This document shows positions 63,616 through 64,000 of a stretch of DNA of 64,000 nt, piece after piece. The DNA is from Catalinimonas niigatensis (GTDB lineage Bacteria; Bacteroidota; Bacteroidia; Cytophagales; Cyclobacteriaceae): positions 6,187,501 to 6,251,500 of the forward strand of contig NZ_CP119422.1 in assembly GCF_030506285.1 (NCBI RefSeq), in the 5' to 3' direction. Under the pieces are notes generated by a model. The model worked only from the letters and a program-made list of their open reading frames with translations, was not told where the DNA came from and did not search any database. Every line of letters begins with the position of its first letter. Position 1 is the first letter of the stretch. The translations under genes and the position numbers were made by a program.

Positions 63616-64000
63616 ATGACTATGAAAGTACTGGTACACAACTACTACATCAGGATGCTGACGCTGGGCATAAGCCTTATTTTTAGCCAGCAACTGTATG
63701 CTCAGGAACTGGCATCTACTCACTTGATCAGTAAAAACTCAGACCCTTCCCAGACTACAAAAAAAAGCGAGCAACTCATAGAGCTTTTAAATCAGCTTGA
63801 GGATAAGTTTGATATTACTTTTGATTACGACCTGAACATGCTGGAAGGAAAAAAAGTAAATCCACTAAACCTTAAGGATTCCAGGGAGGATGTAGAGCAA
63901 ATTCTGAAAAAAATTCTTGAGCCTCATAAGTTAAAATATGAAAAGCTTTACGACGAATCTTACCTGATTCTTGAGGAAAAGAATCATCCCAAATTGAAAA
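63616..64000 (+). CDS. SusC-type TonB receptor with STN domain, N-terminal part only
   Basis: A reading frame continues to the window end without a stop. It begins with ATGACTATG, followed by a signal peptide (TLGISLIFSQQLYA). After it comes an STN-type domain (SEQLIELLNQLEDKFDITFD and LKKILEPHKLKYEKLYDESY). The position directly after FecR is that of the receptor in sigma/FecR/SusC clusters. The plug and barrel lie outside the window. Confidence 0.85.
   Translation, partial: MTMKVLVHNYYIRMLTLGISLIFSQQLYAQELASTHLISKNSDPSQTTKKSEQLIELLNQLEDKFDITFDYDLNMLEGKKVNPLNLKDSREDVEQILKKILEPHKLKYEKLYDESYLILEEKNHPKLK

Overview
The window looks like chromosome of a Bacteroidota bacterium, most likely a Cytophagales-type marine or environmental polysaccharide degrader. 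The evidence is four SusC-type TonB receptors (one cut by the window end), three complete SusD lipoproteins, FecR anti-sigma factors beside an ECF sigma factor, many lipoproteins, -7 promoter elements of the TAnnTTTG type and few Shine-Dalgarno sequences. No rRNA, tRNA or CRISPR array was seen. Genus-level placement is not possible from the sequence alone.

Layout. 1-4.7 kb: the end of a sensor kinase, a single-domain response regulator, a FUSC-type membrane protein and an SPW-repeat/VKOR membrane protein. 5.4-8 kb: a solitary protein with an Mrr-like nuclease domain that has lost consensus catalytic residues, then a TPR/anti-sigma-like membrane protein. 8.6-32 kb: a glucuronoxylan/glucuronate locus. 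The minus strand carries two LacI regulators, a GH67 alpha-glucuronidase and a GH10 xylanase. The plus strand carries SusC/SusD, a PmoA-like/ThuA fusion, two Gfo/Idh/MocA-type proteins, a complete TRAP transporter, an IS3-family insertion, a UxuB-like SDR and mannonate dehydratase UxuA. 32-41.6 kb: a sulfatase, a FecR with no sigma gene beside it, an STN-type SusC with SusD, and a gluconokinase-like FGGY kinase. 41.6-48 kb (minus): heme oxygenase, a phytochrome photosensory module with no output domain, and a 1368-residue CheB-CheR-PAS-histidine kinase. 48.4-56 kb: a second Tat-exported Gfo/Idh protein, DUF3820, RecQ, a small lipocalin-like protein, two tiny helical proteins and a macroglobulin-like protein containing a TonB plug. 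56.4-64 kb: SusC/SusD, a fasciclin lipoprotein, then an ECF sigma/FecR/SusC cluster cut by the window end.

How the genes may work together. GH10 would cut xylan, SusC/D would import decorated oligosaccharides, and GH67 would remove (4-O-methyl)glucuronate. The TRAP system could carry free uronate over the inner membrane, and the UxuB-like SDR and UxuA would take fructuronate through mannonate to 2-keto-3-deoxygluconate. The uronate isomerase and KDG kinase/aldolase are not in the window. Shared GCAAyCGrTTGC-like sites before both lacI genes, before susC and before the PmoA/ThuA gene suggest common LacI control. The light-sensing cluster makes its own bilin (heme oxygenase), binds it (phytochrome), and probably signals through the neighbouring kinase.

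Most notable observations: the output-less phytochrome operon; the LacI operator set and an 18-bp perfect palindrome; an IS inserted at the exact centre of a palindromic intergenic repeat with a 3-bp target duplication; a hairpin holding the stop codons of two convergent genes; the Mrr-like protein with a degenerate catalytic site; and paired 12-bp palindromes 20 bp apart upstream of heme oxygenase.
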